NCBI RefSeq assembly: GCF_003148645.1
Contig: NZ_QGGP01000003.1
Coordinates: 340,322 to 404,321, forward strand
Reading direction: 5' to 3'
Source: Xanthomarina spongicola
Lineage (GTDB): Bacteria > Bacteroidota > Bacteroidia > Flavobacteriales > Flavobacteriaceae
DNA: 64,000 bases
A program made the position numbers and the translations under genes. Below are positions 61,791 through 64,000 of this stretch, piece after piece. Within the stretch, counting starts at the first letter, position 1, and the number at the start of each line of letters is the position of its first letter. Below the pieces are notes generated by a model. That model ran no database searches, had not been told where the DNA came from, and was given only the letters and a program-made list of their open reading frames with translations.

Positions 61791-63776
61791 ATGAGGAAAA
61801 TATTTTTAGCATTTTTTTTAATATGTGTTGTTAATTTAGGATTTTCTCAAATTACACCTACCGTTAATAAAGACCAAAATCAAAGACAAGATGGTTTAAT
61901 TAAAAATGAAAACTATCAGGAAGACTCATATCAAGGTTCAACAAAAAGTACTAGTAACGAAAATATTAAAAATAAAGATGCTAAAATAGATATGTATTTA
62001 ATTGTATCAAGTAAGAATGATACAACTTATGTGGATACAACACTTACAGTTAGAAAAGAGTATAAGTTTAATTATTTAAGAAAAGATAATTTTAATCTTA
62101 TGCCTTTTTCGAATGTTGGCCAATCGTATAATACTCTAATCTATAATTTTAATGATAATAATTTAATGCCATTATTTGGTGCAAGGGCAAGGCATTTTAA
62201 TTACATGGAAATAGAAGACATATATTATTATCATGTACCAACACCATTTACAGAGCTATATTATAAAACAGCTTTCGAACAAGGGCAGCAAATAGATGCC
62301 TTTTTTACAGCAAACACTTCCAAACAGTTTAATTTTTCTATAGCCTATAAAGGACTTCGTTCTTTAGGAAAATATCAACATGCACTTACAAGCACTGGTA
62401 ATTTTAGATTTACATCCAGTTACAAAACAAAGGATAATAGATACATTGCCAATGCTCATATAGTGGCGCAAGATTTGTTGAATCAGGAAAATGGAGGTTT
62501 ACAAGATAGTAATGTCCCGTATTTTGAATCTGGAAACCCTGAGTTTAAAGATAGAGAGTTGTTAGCTGTTAATTTTGAAGATGCTAAAAATGTATTAAAA
62601 GGAAAGCGATTTCATTTAAATCATAAATATAATATTAATAAAAAGACAGACTCTTTAACAAAAAATACATTAAGTATTGGACAGGTTATATCTTTTGAAG
62701 ATAAGTATTATGAATATAACCAAGATAATCAGAATGATTATTTTGGAGAAGCATTCCAGCAAGAAGATTTAAGAGACAGAGTTACATTAGAAGATTTCAA
62801 TACACAACTATATGCAAATTACAGCAACAACATTATAGGACGCATTCAGTTTAATGCAAGCTATAATAATTATAATTATGGTTATGATAAGGTAACTAAT
62901 ATAGATAATAGTTTAATTACCAATAGGCTAAAAGGAGAAGTTATATCAATTGGAGGGTCGTATTTTAAAAACATTAAAGGGTTCAATATAGAAGGAGAAT
63001 TTGGATTAAATGTGTCTGGAGAATTTGAAGGTAACTTTATTATGGGTAAAGCGTCATATCAGTTTACAGACGATATCGCATTTAGTGCAAAAATAAACCA
63101 TGCATCAAAAGCACCTAATTACAACTTCTTATTATATCAAAGTGTTTATGAGAATTATAATTGGCAATCCAATTTTAATAACACCGAAACACAAAACATT
63201 GAATTCACACTACAATCAAATAAAATAGCTAATCTGTCACTTAATATAACTTCAATCAACGATTATCTTTATTTTAAGAAAGTATCAGATTCAGGCTTAG
63301 TTAAGCCTTTTCAGAATGATAAAGCAATTAACTATTTATCTATTAAATTGGAAAAGGAATTTAGATATAAGAAGTTTGCTTTAGATAACACAATAGTATA
63401 TCAAACAGTTAAAGACGACAATCAGGTTTTTAACGTACCCGAAATCGTTACTAGAAATACACTATACTATTCAGATTACTTTTTTAAGAAAGCATTGTTT
63501 CTGCAAACAGGAATTACATTCAATTATTTCTCTAACTATTATATGAATGGTTACGATCCACTTCTAGCAGAATTCTACGTTCAAACAGATAGAGAATTTG
63601 GAGGCTTTCCTAGATTTGATTTTTTTGTGAATGCAAAAATCCAACAAGCTAGAATCTTTATTAAAGCAGAACATATTAATTCGGCGTGGACAGGTTACGA
63701 TTATTATTCTGCCCCTAATCATCCATACCGAGACTTTGTAATTCGTTTTGGATTAGTCTGGAATTTCTTTCTATAA
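61791..63776 (+). CDS. Putative porin (Porin_10 family outer-membrane protein)
   Basis: 661 residues. Signal peptide ending at about GFSQ (residue 20), a Gln/Asn/Lys-rich linker (about 21-65), then a beta barrel with NLMPFSNVGQSYNTLIYNF, MEIEDIYYYHVPTPFTELYYKTAFEQGQ and AYKGLRSLGKYQHALTSTGN. These conserved blocks match, from memory, the Bacteroidota porin family with a PF14121-like domain. The barrel ends in FVIRFGLVWNFFL with a terminal aromatic-rich strand for BAM recognition. It should form an outer-membrane channel; the solute is unknown. Confidence 0.85.
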   Translation: MRKIFLAFFLICVVNLGFSQITPTVNKDQNQRQDGLIKNENYQEDSYQGSTKSTSNENIKNKDAKIDMYLIVSSKNDTTYVDTTLTVRKEYKFNYLRKDNFNLMPFSNVGQSYNTLIYNFNDNNLMPLFGARARHFNYMEIEDIYYYHVPTPFTELYYKTAFEQGQQIDAFFTANTSKQFNFSIAYKGLRSLGKYQHALTSTGNFRFTSSYKTKDNRYIANAHIVAQDLLNQENGGLQDSNVPYFESGNPEFKDRELLAVNFEDAKNVLKGKRFHLNHKYNINKKTDSLTKNTLSIGQVISFEDKYYEYNQDNQNDYFGEAFQQEDLRDRVTLEDFNTQLYANYSNNIIGRIQFNASYNNYNYGYDKVTNIDNSLITNRLKGEVISIGGSYFKNIKGFNIEGEFGLNVSGEFEGNFIMGKASYQFTDDIAFSAKINHASKAPNYNFLLYQSVYENYNWQSNFNNTETQNIEFTLQSNKIANLSLNITSINDYLYFKKVSDSGLVKPFQNDKAINYLSIKLEKEFRYKKFALDNTIVYQTVKDDNQVFNVPEIVTRNTLYYSDYFFKKALFLQTGITFNYFSNYYMNGYDPLLAEFYVQTDREFGGFPRFDFFVNAKIQQARIFIKAEHINSAWTGYDYYSAPNHPYRDFVIRFGLVWNFFL

Positions 63777-63855
63777 TAATATTATAGTACTTCCGTTTTT
63801 TAGTTTTCGTCATAAAATGAACAGGCTTTCAGTTATATCTTGTTCTTTCTACAGT

Positions 63856-63876
63856 AATCATTTGTTATAAATGATT
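63856..63876. other. Small AT-rich hairpin after the porin gene
   Basis: AATCATTT (63856-63863) pairs with AAATGATT (63869-63876) around the 5-base loop GTTAT, 80 bases after the porin stop. No T-run follows, so terminator function is doubtful. Confidence 0.35.
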
Positions 63877-63933
63877 GATAATAAGGCTTGCGTATATAGA
63901 TATAAAATAAAACAAAAAATAGTTTAAAAAAAG

Positions 63934-63966
63934 TTTGTTTGTAAAACATAAAGGGTTGTATATTTG
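63934..63966 (+). promoter_or_regulatory. Strong promoter at the right window edge
   Basis: TATATTTG at 63959-63966 with TTTG at 63934-63937 or 63938-63941 (21- or 17-base spacing), in A-rich surroundings. The downstream 34 bases contain no start codon, so the transcript continues outside the window with a leader of at least about 25 nt or encodes a stable RNA. Confidence 0.7.
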
Positions 63967-64000
63967 CACCCCGAAAACGACGCAAAGCGATTAAGTTTTT

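Overview
The window looks like a chromosomal segment of a marine-type Flavobacteriaceae (phylum Bacteroidota). The DNA is AT-rich. Several genes carry the Bacteroidota sigma-A promoter (-33 TTTG, -7 TAnnTTTG) instead of E. coli-type boxes. There is a SusC/SusD outer-membrane uptake operon, a T9SS sorting tail on a secreted peptidase, a Porin_10-type porin and the flavobacterial ribosomal gene order. Genus cannot be fixed from this segment. I see no tRNA, rRNA, CRISPR array, insertion sequence or prophage.

Layout. 1-5.8 kb: a partial alpha-2-macroglobulin-like protein, a TPR protein, the Mur-ligase-like muropeptide ligase Mpl, an orphan urea transporter and a small membrane protein, then about 500 bp of empty DNA. 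5.8-14.8 kb: mixed housekeeping genes (CBS protein, lipoprotein, PaiB-like flavoprotein, DUF1569, RadC, polysaccharide deacetylase plus HAD phosphatase, RarA, rhomboid protease, RlmB). 14.8-23.1 kb, minus strand: a four-gene SusC-SusD-lipoprotein-lipoprotein operon and an Omp85-type barrel. 23.3-40.6 kb: one near-continuous translation block merging str, S10, spc and alpha operons (rpsL-rpsG-fusA-rpsJ, rplC to rpmJ, rpsM-rpsK, rpsD-rpoA-rplQ), including secY and infA. 40.7-47.3 kb: two tandem paralogous secreted proteins, carA, eno, gltA and an amidinotransferase-fold hydrolase, nearly all separated by clear intrinsic terminators. 47.3-64 kb: M28 peptidase, YceI, YeiH, S9 peptidase, lysS, a 52-residue YqaE/Pmp3 protein, lipB, a carotenoid/retinoid-type FAD oxidoreductase, a nucleoid-associated protein, a large beta-propeller-like lipoprotein, rnhB and a porin. 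The right edge is a strong promoter whose gene lies outside the window.

How the parts fit. The ribosomal block starts from one consensus promoter. It is interrupted only at rpsJ/rplC, rpsN/rpsH, rpsM/rpsK, rpsK/rpsD, rpsD/rpoA and rpoA/rplQ; most of these gaps hold predicted RNA hairpins and are the natural places for ribosomal-protein feedback. The Sus-like operon has transport and binding parts but no enzyme in the window, so its substrate is unknown.

No clearly new multi-gene system is visible. The most interesting signals are RNA-scale: a structured leader before rpsD behind a 16-bp terminator, a 13-bp hairpin inside the S10 cluster before rplC, a perfect 23-bp hairpin between the two paralogous secreted proteins, very short or absent 5' leaders at lipB, rlmB and the hydrolase gene, and a dispersed 20-bp palindrome present three times. 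All structures and promoters were found by eye, without folding software or database searches.
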